From Nonomuraea helvata (lineage in GTDB: Bacteria; Actinomycetota; Actinomycetes; Streptosporangiales; Streptosporangiaceae), in assembly GCF_039535785.1 (NCBI RefSeq), contig NZ_BAAAXV010000008.1, positions 992,001 through 1,056,000 of the forward strand: 64,000 nucleotides of DNA, written 5' to 3'. Each line of letters starts with the position of its first letter. Positions within the stretch are counted from its first letter, which is position 1. Made by a program: the position numbers and the translations under genes. The notes under the pieces are model-generated. The model made no database searches, was not told the DNA's origin, and was given only the letters and a program-made list of their open reading frames with translations. Shown here one piece after another: positions 24,956-34,095 of the stretch.

Positions 24956-25138
24956 GCCCTCATCGGCCACCGGACCGTGGGCTCCTGGTGCCGGGACAAG
25001 GTCGCCACCCAGTGCCCCATCGCCCGGTCGGCATGGGGTGCCTCCGTACGGCTGGGCAGGTTCCGCCTCGCCGATACCGACACCATCCGAGGACGACCGC
25101 CCGTGGGGTGGTCGCCGGAGGTGTTGAGGAATCAAACC
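24956..25138. other. Gap without recognisable features
   Basis: These 183 bp downstream of the remnant, up to the stop of the aldolase gene on the other strand, show no gene, repeat or hairpin that I can support. Confidence 0.4.
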
Positions 25139-26140
25139 TCACTTGCCGAGCAGGTCGAGGGCGATGTCGACGATCATGTCCTCCTGGCCGCCGACAAGGC
25201 GGCGCCTGCCCACTTCCAGCAGGATGGTGCGCACGTCGATGCCGTACTGGCGGGAGGCCGCTTCGGCGTGGCGCAGGAAGCTGGAGTAGGCGCCGGCGTA
25301 GCCGAGGGTGAGCGTTTCGCGGTCAACCTGGACCGGGCGGTCCTGGAGCGGGCGGACGATGTCGTCGGCGGCGTCCTGCAGGGCGAACAGGTCGCAGCCG
25401 TGCTTCCACTCGTTGAGGTTGGCCACGGCGATGAACGGCTCGATGGGGCAGTTGCCCGCCCCTGCGCCGTGCCCGGCCAGGGAGGCGTCCACGCGGGTGA
25501 CGCCTTCTTCGACGGCGACGACGGAGTTGGCCACGGCGAGGGAGAGGTTCTGGTGGGCGTGGATGCCGAGTTGGGTGCCGGGGTCGAGAGCGTCGCGATA
25601 GGCGCGGACGCGGTCGCGCACACCCTCCATGGTGAGGCGGCCGCCGGAGTCGGTGACGTAGACGCAGTGGGCGCCGTAGGACTCCATGAGTTTGGCCTGG
25701 CGCGCGAGCTCGGCTGGGGGCGCCATGTGGCTGAGCATGAGGAAGCCGGCCACGTCCATGCCGATCTCGCGGGCGGTGGCGATGTGCTGGGCGGCGACGT
25801 CGGCCTCGGTGCAGTGGGTGGCGATGCGGATGGAGCGGATGCCCATGGAGTAGGCGTGCTTGAGCTCGGCGATGGTGCCGATCCCGGGGAGCAGGAGAGT
25901 GGTGAGTTTGGCGTGTTTGATGTTGGCTGCGGCGGCCTCGATCCATTCCCAGTCGGTGTGGCTGCCGGGGCCATAGGTGACCGACGCGCCGGCCAGGCCG
26001 TCACCGTGGGCGACCTCGATGGCGTCCACGCCGGCGGTGTCGAGGGCGGTGACGATGCGGCCGACGTCAGCGGGGGAGACGCGGTGGCGTACGGCGTGCA
26101 TGCCATCCCGCAGGGTGACGTCCTGGATGTAGAGGTTCAC
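25139..26140 (-). CDS. mhpE: 4-hydroxy-2-oxovalerate aldolase
   Basis: A 333-residue class II aldolase that cleaves 4-hydroxy-2-oxovalerate to pyruvate and acetaldehyde. It begins with the DmpG-type motif DVTLRDGMHA (metal-binding Asp and catalytic Arg, about residues 7-16), has TDSGGRLTMEGV, and the metal site GIHAHQNLSLAVANS (about residues 194-208). The C-terminal part is the communication domain for channelling to the dehydrogenase partner. The GTG start overlaps the mhpF stop as GTGA. It is the last gene of the minus-strand meta-cleavage operon. Confidence 0.95.
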   Translation of the reverse strand: MNLYIQDVTLRDGMHAVRHRVSPADVGRIVTALDTAGVDAIEVAHGDGLAGASVTYGPGSHTDWEWIEAAAANIKHAKLTTLLLPGIGTIAELKHAYSMGIRSIRIATHCTEADVAAQHIATAREIGMDVAGFLMLSHMAPPAELARQAKLMESYGAHCVYVTDSGGRLTMEGVRDRVRAYRDALDPGTQLGIHAHQNLSLAVANSVVAVEEGVTRVDASLAGHGAGAGNCPIEPFIAVANLNEWKHGCDLFALQDAADDIVRPLQDRPVQVDRETLTLGYAGAYSSFLRHAEAASRQYGIDVRTILLEVGRRRLVGGQEDMIVDIALDLLGK

Positions 26141-27051
26141 GCGTGCGCTCCTGCGATGCGCTCGGCGACGCGCAGCGCGGCCGAGGTCATGATGTCGAGG
26201 TTGCCGGCGTAGGCGGGCAGGTAGTGGGCGGCGCCCTCCACCTCCAGGAACACTGACACGCGGGTGGTGACCGGCTCGAGGGTGAGCGTGGTGACCGGCT
26301 CGTCGATGGGGGTGAACTGCACCTCCTGCTTGAGGCGGTAGCCGGGGACGTACTTGGCGACCTCGGCGACCATCTCCTCAACCGAGGCCCTGATGGCGTC
26401 GTGGTCGGCGTCGCCGGTCAGGCAGAAGACAGTGTCGCGCATGATGAGTGGCGGGTCGGCGGGGTTGAGGATGATGATCGCCTTGCCACGGGCGGCGCCA
26501 CCGACACTCTCGATGGCGGCGGAGGTGGTCTCGGTGAACTCGTCGATGTTGGCGCGGGTACCGGGCCCGGCCGACTTCGAGGCGATGGAGGCGACGATTT
26601 CGGCGTACGTGACAGGGGTGACGCGGGAGACGGCGTGCACGACGGGGATGGTGGCCTGGCCGCCGCAGGTGACCATGTTGAGATTGTCAGCGCCGAGGTG
26701 GGCATCGAGGTTGACCGGCGGGACGACGAACGGGCCGATGGCGGCGGGAGTGAGGTCGATGAGGGTCTTGCCGTAGGGCTCCAGTTTGGCGGCGTTGGCG
26801 ATGTGGGCCTTGGCAGAGGTGGCGTCGAAGACGATGTCGATGTCGGCGAAGCCGTCCATGGCGATCAGGCCGTCCACACCCTCGTGGGTGGTGGGCACCT
26901 TGAGACGGCGGGCGCGGGCGAGGCCATCCGAGGACGGGTCGATGCCGACCATGGCGCCCATCTCCAGGGCGGCGGAGAGCCGGAGCACCTTGATCATTAG
27001 ATCGGTGCCGATGTTTCCGGAGCCGATCACAGCCACTTTGGTGTTGTTCAT
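26137..27051 (-). CDS. mhpF: Acetaldehyde dehydrogenase (acylating)
   Basis: A 304-residue NAD/CoA-dependent enzyme that turns acetaldehyde from the aldolase into acetyl-CoA. It has the Rossmann start VAVIGSGNIGTDLM, the catalytic Cys in NMVTCGGQATIPV (about residue 127) and SVGGAARGKAIIILNPADPP. Length and motifs match DmpF/MhpF. The start ATG 27051 overlaps the hydratase stop (ATGA); the longer upstream frame is a shadow. It forms a channelling complex with MhpE. Confidence 0.95.
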   Translation of the reverse strand: MNNTKVAVIGSGNIGTDLMIKVLRLSAALEMGAMVGIDPSSDGLARARRLKVPTTHEGVDGLIAMDGFADIDIVFDATSAKAHIANAAKLEPYGKTLIDLTPAAIGPFVVPPVNLDAHLGADNLNMVTCGGQATIPVVHAVSRVTPVTYAEIVASIASKSAGPGTRANIDEFTETTSAAIESVGGAARGKAIIILNPADPPLIMRDTVFCLTGDADHDAIRASVEEMVAEVAKYVPGYRLKQEVQFTPIDEPVTTLTLEPVTTRVSVFLEVEGAAHYLPAYAGNLDIMTSAALRVAERIAGAHA

Positions 27052-27812
27052 GAAGGATCGTCCTCGAAGGTCACAGACACCGTGCCGAGTCCAGAAATTT
27101 CTGCCCTTACGGTGACACCGGGGGAGATGGGGGCCATTGGTCCCAAGGCGCCGGACAGGATCACCTGGCCCGCGCGTAGTGGATCGTCGAAGTCGCGGGC
27201 GGTGCGGGCCAGCCACAGCAGTGCGTTGAGCGGGTCGCCGAGGCAGGCGGCGCCGGTGCCCTGGGAGACTAGCGCGTCGCCTGCGTACATCCGCATAGTG
27301 GTTTCGACCGGCTCGAACGCGGTCAGCGGCAGCCGCTGCGACCCGAGGACGTACAGGCCGCTGGAGGCGTTGTCGGCGACGGTGTCGTTGATCGTGATGT
27401 CCCAGCCGGCGATGCGGCTGTCCACGATCTCCAGGGCGGGCACCGCGTACAGCACCGCTGCGCGCACCGTGGCCGGATCGAGGTCACCGGCCAGGTCGGC
27501 GGCGAGAACGAAGGCGATCTCGGCCTCGACCTTGGGCTGCAGGAGCCGCCCGATGGGGGCGGTGCGCGTCACCTCCATGTCGGCGAAGAGCACCCCGAAG
27601 TCGGGCTGGTCCACGCCGAGCTGTTGCTGTACGGCGGAGGAGGTGAGGCCGATCTTCCGGCCGGTCACGGGGGCAGTGCGGCGGGCGTTGAGGCGGCGCT
27701 GCACTTCGTAGGCGTCGGCGACGTCTGTGACGAGATCGCGGACCGGCCGGCACGGTTGGCCGGTGACAGCCGCGTCCGCCAGACGGTCCACGGCCTGGTC
27801 GATGGCGGTCAT
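27048..27812 (-). CDS. mhpD: 2-oxopent-4-enoate hydratase
   Basis: A 254-residue hydratase of the fumarylacetoacetase-like/MhpD fold that adds water to 2-oxopent-4-enoate. It has GRKIGLTSSAVQQQLGVDQP, PKVEAEIAFVL (metal-binding Glu residues), ALEIVDSRI and GTGAACLGDPLNALLWLART. It is translationally coupled on both sides (ATGA with mhpB; ATGA with mhpF). It acts between the C-C hydrolase MhpC and the aldolase. Confidence 0.94.
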   Translation of the reverse strand: MTAIDQAVDRLADAAVTGQPCRPVRDLVTDVADAYEVQRRLNARRTAPVTGRKIGLTSSAVQQQLGVDQPDFGVLFADMEVTRTAPIGRLLQPKVEAEIAFVLAADLAGDLDPATVRAAVLYAVPALEIVDSRIAGWDITINDTVADNASSGLYVLGSQRLPLTAFEPVETTMRMYAGDALVSQGTGAACLGDPLNALLWLARTARDFDDPLRAGQVILSGALGPMAPISPGVTVRAEISGLGTVSVTFEDDPS

Positions 27813-28768
27813 CGCGCGGCCTCCGGCAATGAAGTGGCGGCCGCCGTGGCGGCCGCGAAGCCCGCGATCCACTCGGGGATGGCCTGGTAGAAGCGGGAGG
27901 TCATCCGGTACTCGCCGATGGTGGCGAGCGAGGCGAACGCGGCGATCCAGGTACGCACCTCGTGTGCGGAGCCGCCGCCCTCGGCGCCCATCCACTCCAC
28001 GCTCCAACTGTCCACGTCGTCCAGCCGGCCGCCGGCGAGGGTGTCCAGGACCAGGTTGTCCCAGGTCGGGTTGATGGGGATCATCGCGGTCGAGCCGGCG
28101 GCGTAGTCGCGGCCGGCCTGCACCACCCGTTGCTCTCCCCGCGCCCGCTGCTCCGGCGTGGGCGGGCGGCCCTCGATGAGGGCGTCGGCCACGCGGGGTG
28201 GGGCGCCGTCCAGCACCGGTACGGGGGGATCGTGGGAGAGCCCGCCTGAGCCCACGAATAGCACCCGCCGGTCCAGTTCAGCGGCGGCCTCACCGATCGC
28301 GGTGCCGAGCGCGCGGATCCGGCTGATCGGGCCGAGCGGCGTGGCGACCCCGTTGACGAAGACCGGCACGACGGGGACCCGGTCGATGCCGCCGAACAGC
28401 ACCTCCAGCGGCTGCACGAACCCGTGGTCCACGGTCATCCGCGCCGAGATCGTCAGATCGACGCCCCGTTCCAGAACGCCGAGGGCGATGGCGCGGGCGG
28501 CATCGGTGTCCACCGACAGTGGCCCGGCGGCCGAGCCGAAGTCGCCGACCGCGTTGGCCTCCGTCGCGAGGCAGAACGGCGGCATCTCCTTGTAGAAGAA
28601 GCCGTTGTAGTGGTCAGGTGCGTAGAGCACGACCAGGTCGGGGTGGAAGGCGCTGACGAACGCGCGGACCTCGTGCATGGCGGCGTCCACGGCCGCGATG
28701 ACGCCGGGCGCGGGGTCGTTCTTGCCGATGAGTGGGGAATGGGACAGGCCGACGGCAGCGGCGATCAT
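27809..28768 (-). CDS. mhpB: 2,3-dihydroxyphenylpropionate 1,2-dioxygenase (MhpB, LigB type)
   Basis: A 319-residue extradiol dioxygenase that cleaves the catechol ring next to the hydroxyls. It closely follows the E. coli MhpB pattern: LSHSPLIG, VVLYAPDHYNGFFYKEMPPF, FGSAAG, VDHGFVQPLE (catalytic His about 116), PVVPVFVNG and GSGGLSHDPPVP (catalytic His about 180), ending with FYQAIPEWIAGF. This makes dihydroxyphenylpropionate or dihydroxycinnamate the likely substrate rather than biphenyl diols. It overlaps the dehydrogenase stop and the mhpD start by 4 bp each. Confidence 0.94.
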   Translation of the reverse strand: MIAAAVGLSHSPLIGKNDPAPGVIAAVDAAMHEVRAFVSAFHPDLVVLYAPDHYNGFFYKEMPPFCLATEANAVGDFGSAAGPLSVDTDAARAIALGVLERGVDLTISARMTVDHGFVQPLEVLFGGIDRVPVVPVFVNGVATPLGPISRIRALGTAIGEAAAELDRRVLFVGSGGLSHDPPVPVLDGAPPRVADALIEGRPPTPEQRARGEQRVVQAGRDYAAGSTAMIPINPTWDNLVLDTLAGGRLDDVDSWSVEWMGAEGGGSAHEVRTWIAAFASLATIGEYRMTSRFYQAIPEWIAGFAAATAAATSLPEAAR

Positions 28769-29742
28769 GAGGTGATCTCCTTAATGACGAGCTTGCCGGT
28801 GACCCGCCCGTCGATCATGAGCTGGAAGCCCTTGTGGATCTCGTCCAGCGGGAGCGTGCGGTCGATCACTGGGCGCAGGCCCGTGGCGTCCATCATGTTG
28901 AGCAGCGCGACCAGTTCGCCGCGGGTGCAGCCGGTGGAGCCGAGGATGCGCTGCTGCAGGTAGAAGACCCGGCCGAGGTCGGCGGGCGGGTTGGTGCCAC
29001 TGGTCGCGCCGGCGATGACGACGGTGCCACCGGGGCGCAGCGACTTCAGGGAGTGCGACCAGGTGGCCTCGCCGACGGTCTCGATGACGACGTCCACGCG
29101 TTCGGGCAGCCGCTCACCGGGCGCCACGGCGGCCCGCGCGCCCCAGGAGAGTGCCTGGGCGCGCTTGTCCTCGCTGCGGCTGGTGGCGTACACCACGGCG
29201 CCCGCGGCCAGCGCCAGCTTGATCGCGGCCGAGGCGACGCCGCCGCCCGCGCCCTGCACGAGCACCCGGTCCCCGGCTTTGATCCGCGCCCGGGTGAACA
29301 ACATCCGGTACGCGGTCGTCCAGGCGACCGGCAGGCACGCGGCCTCGTCGAAGGACAACCACGGCGGTTTGGGGATCAGGTTGCGGGTCGGGACGGTCAG
29401 ATACTCGGCGAAGGCGCCGTCGTGCTGCTCGGACAGCAGGGCCCGGTTCGGGTCGAGGGTCTCGTCGCCCCGCCCGGCGTCGGGGTCGGCGATGACGGGG
29501 TGCACGATGACCTCGTTGCCGTCCTCGTCGTAGCCTGCGGCGTCGCAGCCGAGGATGATCGGAAGCCTCTCGGGCGGGTGACCGACGCCACGCAGCGTCC
29601 ACAGGTCGTGCATGTTCAAGGAAGAGGAGACGACCCGGACGGTCGACCAGCCGGGCCGGCGCTCGGGCTTGGGGACGTCGCCCAGGACGAGACCGGACAG
29701 CGGGTCGGTCGCGCTCTGAGAGACGGCGGTGGCGGCAAGCAT
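28765..29742 (-). CDS. Zinc-type alcohol dehydrogenase / quinone oxidoreductase family (MDR)
   Basis: A 325-residue medium-chain dehydrogenase. The GroES-like N-terminal half has IILGCDAAGYDEDGNEVIV, and the Rossmann half has VLVQGAGGGVASAAIKLALAAG near residues 160-180. The zinc-ligand Cys cluster is reduced, so it resembles quinone-oxidoreductase-like MDRs more than classical ADH. First gene of the minus-strand meta-cleavage operon, 101 bp from the divergent dioxygenase gene. It is not part of the classical hca-mhp pathway and may oxidise a side-chain alcohol or aldehyde of the substrate; that is inference. Confidence 0.85.
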   Translation of the reverse strand: MLAATAVSQSATDPLSGLVLGDVPKPERRPGWSTVRVVSSSLNMHDLWTLRGVGHPPERLPIILGCDAAGYDEDGNEVIVHPVIADPDAGRGDETLDPNRALLSEQHDGAFAEYLTVPTRNLIPKPPWLSFDEAACLPVAWTTAYRMLFTRARIKAGDRVLVQGAGGGVASAAIKLALAAGAVVYATSRSEDKRAQALSWGARAAVAPGERLPERVDVVIETVGEATWSHSLKSLRPGGTVVIAGATSGTNPPADLGRVFYLQQRILGSTGCTRGELVALLNMMDATGLRPVIDRTLPLDEIHKGFQLMIDGRVTGKLVIKEITS

Positions 29743-29789
29743 GCAGCAACGCTGACCGATGAACGCCGAGCTCCGACAGCTCGTGTGCC

Positions 29790-29837
29790 GTCGTACGGAA
29801 CGACCGTTGGAAGCCGGCGTGTCCGCGGCTGTTACCT
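29790..29837 (+). promoter_or_regulatory. Promoter and operator of the dioxygenase operon
   Basis: GTCGT-ACGGA-ACGAC (29790-29804) is a perfect 5-bp inverted repeat directly upstream of TTGGAA (29807-29812). TTACCT (29832-29837) follows after 19 bp, a spacing that often needs an activator. The ATG lies 6 bp beyond, so the message may be leaderless. Confidence 0.4.
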
Positions 29838-29843
29838 GGGCAC

Positions 29844-31169
29844 ATGACCATCGAACCCCCGCGTGGGGCCTTGCGGCGCCCGGCCGAGCTGGCGCCGGCC
29901 ATCGACGTCTCCGGCCTCGTCGACAGCGAGGGCGGGCTGGTGGATCGCGCCGTCTTCACCGACCAGCAGATCTACCGACAGGAACTGCGCCGCGTGTTCG
30001 CGCCGAGCTGGCTGTTCCTGGCGCACGCCGACCAGTTCCACAAGCCCGGCGACTTCTTCACCACGTACATGGGCGAGGATCCGGTCATCGTCACCCTGGA
30101 CCGCAACCGCCGGGTGCGCGCGTACCTGAACTCCTGCCGGCACCGCGGCGCCCGCGTCTGCCGCGCCGACTACGGCGCCACCCGCAACTTCACCTGCACC
30201 TACCACGGCTGGTCCTACGACCTGGAAGGCAAGCTCGTCAGCGTCCCGAACAAGGCGGGCTACCCGGAGTCGTTCGACACGGGGGAGTGGGGCCTGGTCG
30301 AAGTGCCCCACGTCGACAGCTACCGCGGCCTGATCTTCGGCACCTGGAACCCGGACCCGGTGCCGCTGCGCGAGTCGCTGGGCGACATGGCCTGGTACAT
30401 GGACGCGATGCTCGACCACGACGACCAGGGCACGGTCGTGGTGGGCGGCGTGCACAAGTGGGTGCTGGAAGGCAACTGGAAGCTGGCCGCCGAGCAGTTC
30501 GCCACCGACTGGTACCACGTCAACATGAGCCACGCCTCGGCACTCATGGTGCTCTCGCCCACCGGCAAGGGCCCCAAGGACGAGATCGTGCACCGTACCG
30601 GCCGTCAGTACGCCGGCCCCAACGGCCACGGCGCCGGATTCCCCGTGCACCCCAAGAACCGTTTCGACGCCGGAACCGTCCACCAGTGGACGGACTACGC
30701 GGCGCTGCGCGAACGTCTCGGCGACGCCCGCGTTGAAGGCCCGCTCACCAACGGGCACGCCACCGTCTTCCCGAACTTCTCCTACCTGCCGGTCAACGGA
30801 TCCATCCGGATCTGGCACCCCAAGGGCCCGGACCGGATGGAGGTGTGGGCCTGGACGATCGTCGACAAGTCCATGCCGCCCGAGGTACGCGAGGCCCAGC
30901 GGCTCTACAACCTGCGCACGTTCGGCCCGAGCGGCATCTTCGAGCAGGACGACGGCGAGAACTGGAGCGAGGTGCAGGCCGTCTCGCACGGCTTCGTCAC
31001 CAACAGCGTGCCGCTCAACTACCAGATGGGCCTCGGCTCCGAACGCGACGACGGCCGCCACCCTGGCACCACGAGCGAGCTGTACAGCGACGCCGCCGGC
31101 CGGGCCTTCTACGCGCGCTGGCGCGAACTCATGACCACCCCTGCCTGGCACGAGGAGGACGACAAGTGA
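29844..31169 (+). CDS. hcaE: Aromatic-ring dioxygenase large (alpha) subunit, Rieske type
   Basis: A 441-residue oxygenase component that dihydroxylates the ring. The Rieske cluster ligands are Cys98-x-His100 (NSCRHRG) and Cys118-x2-His121 (CTYHGW). The mononuclear iron site has bridging Asp222, His225 and His230 (FATDWYHVNMSH). Gene order and neighbours (ferredoxin, reductase, beta subunit, dihydrodiol dehydrogenase, MhpB/C/D/E/F) point to a 3-phenylpropionate/cinnamate dioxygenase, though substrate range can differ. It begins the plus-strand operon and is coupled to the ferredoxin by GTGA. Confidence 0.93.
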   Translation: MTIEPPRGALRRPAELAPAIDVSGLVDSEGGLVDRAVFTDQQIYRQELRRVFAPSWLFLAHADQFHKPGDFFTTYMGEDPVIVTLDRNRRVRAYLNSCRHRGARVCRADYGATRNFTCTYHGWSYDLEGKLVSVPNKAGYPESFDTGEWGLVEVPHVDSYRGLIFGTWNPDPVPLRESLGDMAWYMDAMLDHDDQGTVVVGGVHKWVLEGNWKLAAEQFATDWYHVNMSHASALMVLSPTGKGPKDEIVHRTGRQYAGPNGHGAGFPVHPKNRFDAGTVHQWTDYAALRERLGDARVEGPLTNGHATVFPNFSYLPVNGSIRIWHPKGPDRMEVWAWTIVDKSMPPEVREAQRLYNLRTFGPSGIFEQDDGENWSEVQAVSHGFVTNSVPLNYQMGLGSERDDGRHPGTTSELYSDAAGRAFYARWRELMTTPAWHEEDDK

Positions 31170-31501
31170 GCGAGGGAATCCGCGTCGCCGCGCTGGATGA
31201 CATTCCCGAGGGCGAGGGCATCGCCATCGACAAGGCGATCACCGGCACAGACGACAACGTGGCGCTGCTGCGCGACACCGACGGCAGCGTGTGGGCGCTG
31301 GACGATACCTGCACCCACGAGGACGCCTCTCTGGCCGACGGCTGGGTCGAGGACGGCTACGTCGAGTGCCCGCTGCACGCCAGCAGGTTCTGCCTGAAGA
31401 ACGGCGAGGTGCAGGGCCTGCCCGCCACTCGCGACACCTGCCCGCACCGGGTCGAGGTACGCGACGGCGAGGTCTACCTCTTCCCGAACCAGGCGCCATG
31501 A
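31166..31501 (+). CDS. hcaC: Rieske-type ferredoxin of the dioxygenase
   Basis: A 111-residue [2Fe-2S] Rieske ferredoxin with Cys49-x-His51 (DTCTHED) and Cys68-x2-His71 (ECPLHASRF). It passes electrons from the reductase to the alpha subunit. The start is GTG 31166, overlapping the alpha stop, with GAGGAGG upstream. It shares a 4-bp ATGA overlap with the reductase gene. Length and motifs are typical for HcaC/BphF-like proteins. Confidence 0.93.
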   Translation: MSEGIRVAALDDIPEGEGIAIDKAITGTDDNVALLRDTDGSVWALDDTCTHEDASLADGWVEDGYVECPLHASRFCLKNGEVQGLPATRDTCPHRVEVRDGEVYLFPNQAP

Positions 31502-32652
31502 GAGTCGTGATCGTCGGCGGCGGGATCGCGGGCGTCAGCACGGCCGCGGCCCTGCGCGCGGGCGGCTTCGACGGCGACCTCACGCTGGTCGACGCGGGCG
31601 AGTTCCCCTACGACCGGCCGCCGCTGTCGAAGGACTACCTGACCGGGGCCAAGGACCTCGAGCAGATCGCCCTGCGACCGCCGCAGTGGTACGACAAGCA
31701 GTCGATCCGGCTGCTCAACCGGGTCCGCGTGACCGCGTTGCGCTCAGGGGGCGTCGAGCTGCAGGACGGCACCCTGCTGCCCGCCGACCGGGTGGTTTTG
31801 GCCACCGGCGGGGGAGCGGCACGCCCGCCCATCCCGGGCTGCGAGCGCGCGCATGTGCTCCGCACGGCAGAGGACGCCGACCGGCTGCGCGCCGCTCTGA
31901 GACCGGGCGCCCGTGTGCTGGTGGTCGGCGGGGGCCTGATCGGCGCAGAGGTGGCGTCGAATGCCGTCGATCTCGGCTGCGAGGTCGTGCTCACGGATCC
32001 GGTGGCCACGCCGCTGGCCGCCGCGGTCGGCGTCGAGCTGGCCGCCTGGCTCCACCGACAGCACACGACCCGCGGCATCAGCACCGTCCAGGCCGGAGTG
32101 GAGTCGCTCGACGGAGCCGAGACAGCGCTCGCCGGTGTACGCCGCGTGTTCGACGCCGTGGTGCTCGGTGTCGGCATGGTGCCGGAGACCGCGCTGGCCG
32201 AGGCGGCCGGGCTGAAGGTCGATCGCGGCATCGTCGTGGACGGCGGACAGGTCACCTCGAACCCGGCGATCCTCGCCGTCGGCGACTCTGCCCGAAGCCG
32301 CGACGGGCACTGGGAGGCCGCCCAGCACGACGGCGCACGGGCGGCGGCCACCATTCTCGGCGCGCCACCTCCCATGCCCACCGCCCCCTGGTTCTGGACT
32401 GACCGGCACGGCCACCACGTCGAGGCCGTCGGCCACATGGCGGCGGCCGGCCGGACGGTGGTCCGCGGATCCTTCGACGATCCCGCGTTCTCGGTGTTCG
32501 GCCTGTGCGACGGGCTGGTCGTGGCCGCCGCCGCCGTGGACGACTCCAATGCCGTACGGGCCGCCCGGCGCATGATCGACCGCCGGATCCCGGTCGACCC
32601 GGCACGCCTGTCAGACCCGTCCGTGAGCCTGCGCTCGTTGCTGCGCGGCTGA
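31498..32652 (+). CDS. hcaD: Ferredoxin reductase of the dioxygenase
   Basis: A 384-residue FAD/NADH reductase. It has the FAD-binding VIVGGGIAGVSTAAALR at the N-terminus, YDRPPLSKDYL, the NAD-binding VLVVGGGLIGAEVASNA (about residues 140-157) and the second FAD motif ILAVGDSARS (about 258-267), then a C-terminal BphA4-like domain. It reduces the ferredoxin encoded just upstream. The start ATG 31498 overlaps the ferredoxin stop. Confidence 0.92.
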   Translation: MRVVIVGGGIAGVSTAAALRAGGFDGDLTLVDAGEFPYDRPPLSKDYLTGAKDLEQIALRPPQWYDKQSIRLLNRVRVTALRSGGVELQDGTLLPADRVVLATGGGAARPPIPGCERAHVLRTAEDADRLRAALRPGARVLVVGGGLIGAEVASNAVDLGCEVVLTDPVATPLAAAVGVELAAWLHRQHTTRGISTVQAGVESLDGAETALAGVRRVFDAVVLGVGMVPETALAEAAGLKVDRGIVVDGGQVTSNPAILAVGDSARSRDGHWEAAQHDGARAAATILGAPPPMPTAPWFWTDRHGHHVEAVGHMAAAGRTVVRGSFDDPAFSVFGLCDGLVVAAAAVDDSNAVRAARRMIDRRIPVDPARLSDPSVSLRSLLRG

Positions 32653-32703
32653 CGTGCCGTCCTGCGGCTCAGCCCGTTCCACTCCACCCTGAGAAGGAAT
32701 CCA

Positions 32704-33252
32704 ATGACCTCCGTGAGCATGCGCGCGGACCGCGACACCCACTTCGAGGTCGAGCAGTTCTACTACGAGGAGGCCGACCTCCTCGACGCCGGCCGCTACG
32801 CCGACTGGCTCGATCTGCTCGCCGACGACCTCGACTACTGGATGCCCACCCGCACCAACCGGCTGCGCCGCCAGCAGGCCCTGTCGGTCGCCGCCCGGGG
32901 CGAGGCCGCCCTCTACGACGAGAGCAAGGAGAGCCTGGCCTGGCGCATCCGCCGCTTCGACTCCGGCATGGCCTGGGCCGAGGACCCGCCCTCGCGCACC
33001 CGCCACCTGATCAGCAACGTGATGGTCAGCCACGTCGACCCGGCCGAGCACCCCGGCTTCACGGAAGACGACCTGCTGGTACGAAGTGCGTTCCTGGTCT
33101 ACCGCAACCGCCTGGAACGCGAGGAGAACGTCTTCGCCGGCAGCCGTACCGACCTCCTGCGCCGCGTCAACGGCGGCTTCCAGGTCGCCCGCCGCACCAT
33201 CCTGCTCGACCAGAACATTCTGCTTGCCAAGAACATCTCGACCTTCTTCTGA
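32704..33252 (+). CDS. hcaF: Aromatic-ring dioxygenase small (beta) subunit
   Basis: A 182-residue structural subunit of the SnoaL-like fold that builds the alpha3beta3 oxygenase. It has EVEQFYYEEADLLDAGRYADWL (split over residues 14-35), DDLDYWMPTR, SRTRHLISNV and the family-typical end GGFQVARRTILLDQN followed by NISTFF. It is placed after the reductase instead of directly after alpha, an order different from E. coli hcaEFCBD. A 51-bp gap precedes it with GAGAAGGAA before the ATG. Confidence 0.93.
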   Translation: MTSVSMRADRDTHFEVEQFYYEEADLLDAGRYADWLDLLADDLDYWMPTRTNRLRRQQALSVAARGEAALYDESKESLAWRIRRFDSGMAWAEDPPSRTRHLISNVMVSHVDPAEHPGFTEDDLLVRSAFLVYRNRLEREENVFAGSRTDLLRRVNGGFQVARRTILLDQNILLAKNISTFF

Positions 33253-33261
33253 GGACCTTCC

Positions 33262-34095
33262 GTGAAACAGCACGTAGTGACCACCACGCTCGGCGACATC
33301 GCCGTCGCCGAGACCGGCGAGGGCCCCGTGCTGGTGATGCTGCACGGCGGCGGCCCCGGCGCCTCCGGTGTCAGCAACTACCACCAGAACCTGCCCGCGC
33401 TGGCCCGCCGCTTCCGCGTCATCCTGCCCGACCAGCCCGGCTTCGGCGCCAGCTACCGCCCCACCGAGGAGGACCTGGACAAGCGGTCCATCACCGAGAT
33501 CACCGTGGACGCCCTCTTCCAGGCGCTGGACGCCCTCGGCATCGGGACCTTCCACCTGCTCGGCAACAGCCTCGGCGGCGCCGCTGCGATCGCGATGGCC
33601 CAAGAACGCCCCGACCGGGTGGCCAAGCTCGTCCTCATGGCCCCCGGTGGCGGCTGGCTGCCGTTCGGTCCCACCCCGACCGAGGGGCAGAAGGAGATGT
33701 TCCGCTACTACAACGGCACCGGCCCCAGTGAGAAGAAGATGGCCGCGTTCATCCGCACCATGGTCTTCGACCACAAGCAGTTCGGCGAGGACGTCGTCAA
33801 GGCGCGCTACGAGGCCTCGCTCGACGAGAGTCACATCGCCTTCTACCACCGCTACAACGCCGCCTTCGCCAGGCGCGGCGGCATGGACCCGCTGTGGAGG
33901 GACCTCCACAAGATCAAGGCGCCGACCCTGCTGCTGTGGGGGCGCGACGACCGCACGATCACCTTCGACGGCGCGCAGCTCATGCTCAAGCAGATCCGCG
34001 ACGTGCAACTCCACGTCTTCGGCCGGTGTGGCCACTGGGTTCAGCTGGAGCGGCAGCACGAGTTCGAGGACCTCGTCACGGGATTTCTGGCATGA
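33262..34095 (+). CDS. mhpC: C-C bond hydrolase (MhpC-type alpha/beta hydrolase)
   Basis: A 277-residue meta-cleavage-product hydrolase. Visible features are LHGGGPGASGVSNY (oxyanion region, about residues 28-41), nucleophile Ser in LLGNSLGG (about 102), acid Asp in LLWGRDDRT (about 228) and His in CGHWVQLE (about 256). The GGGPGA and NSLGG forms are characteristic of BphD/MhpC hydrolases. It would split the ring-opened product of MhpB to 2-oxopent-4-enoate and succinate or fumarate. It sits 9 bp after the beta subunit and overlaps the next gene by 4 bp. Confidence 0.92.
   Translation: MKQHVVTTTLGDIAVAETGEGPVLVMLHGGGPGASGVSNYHQNLPALARRFRVILPDQPGFGASYRPTEEDLDKRSITEITVDALFQALDALGIGTFHLLGNSLGGAAAIAMAQERPDRVAKLVLMAPGGGWLPFGPTPTEGQKEMFRYYNGTGPSEKKMAAFIRTMVFDHKQFGEDVVKARYEASLDESHIAFYHRYNAAFARRGGMDPLWRDLHKIKAPTLLLWGRDDRTITFDGAQLMLKQIRDVQLHVFGRCGHWVQLERQHEFEDLVTGFLA

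Noticed and set aside
24615..25127. A 170-codon plus-strand frame in the gap after the sugar ABC operon
   Set aside because: Composition is low-complexity and it begins inside the right arm of a perfect hairpin; coding-like stretches are in other frames, so I call a remnant only.
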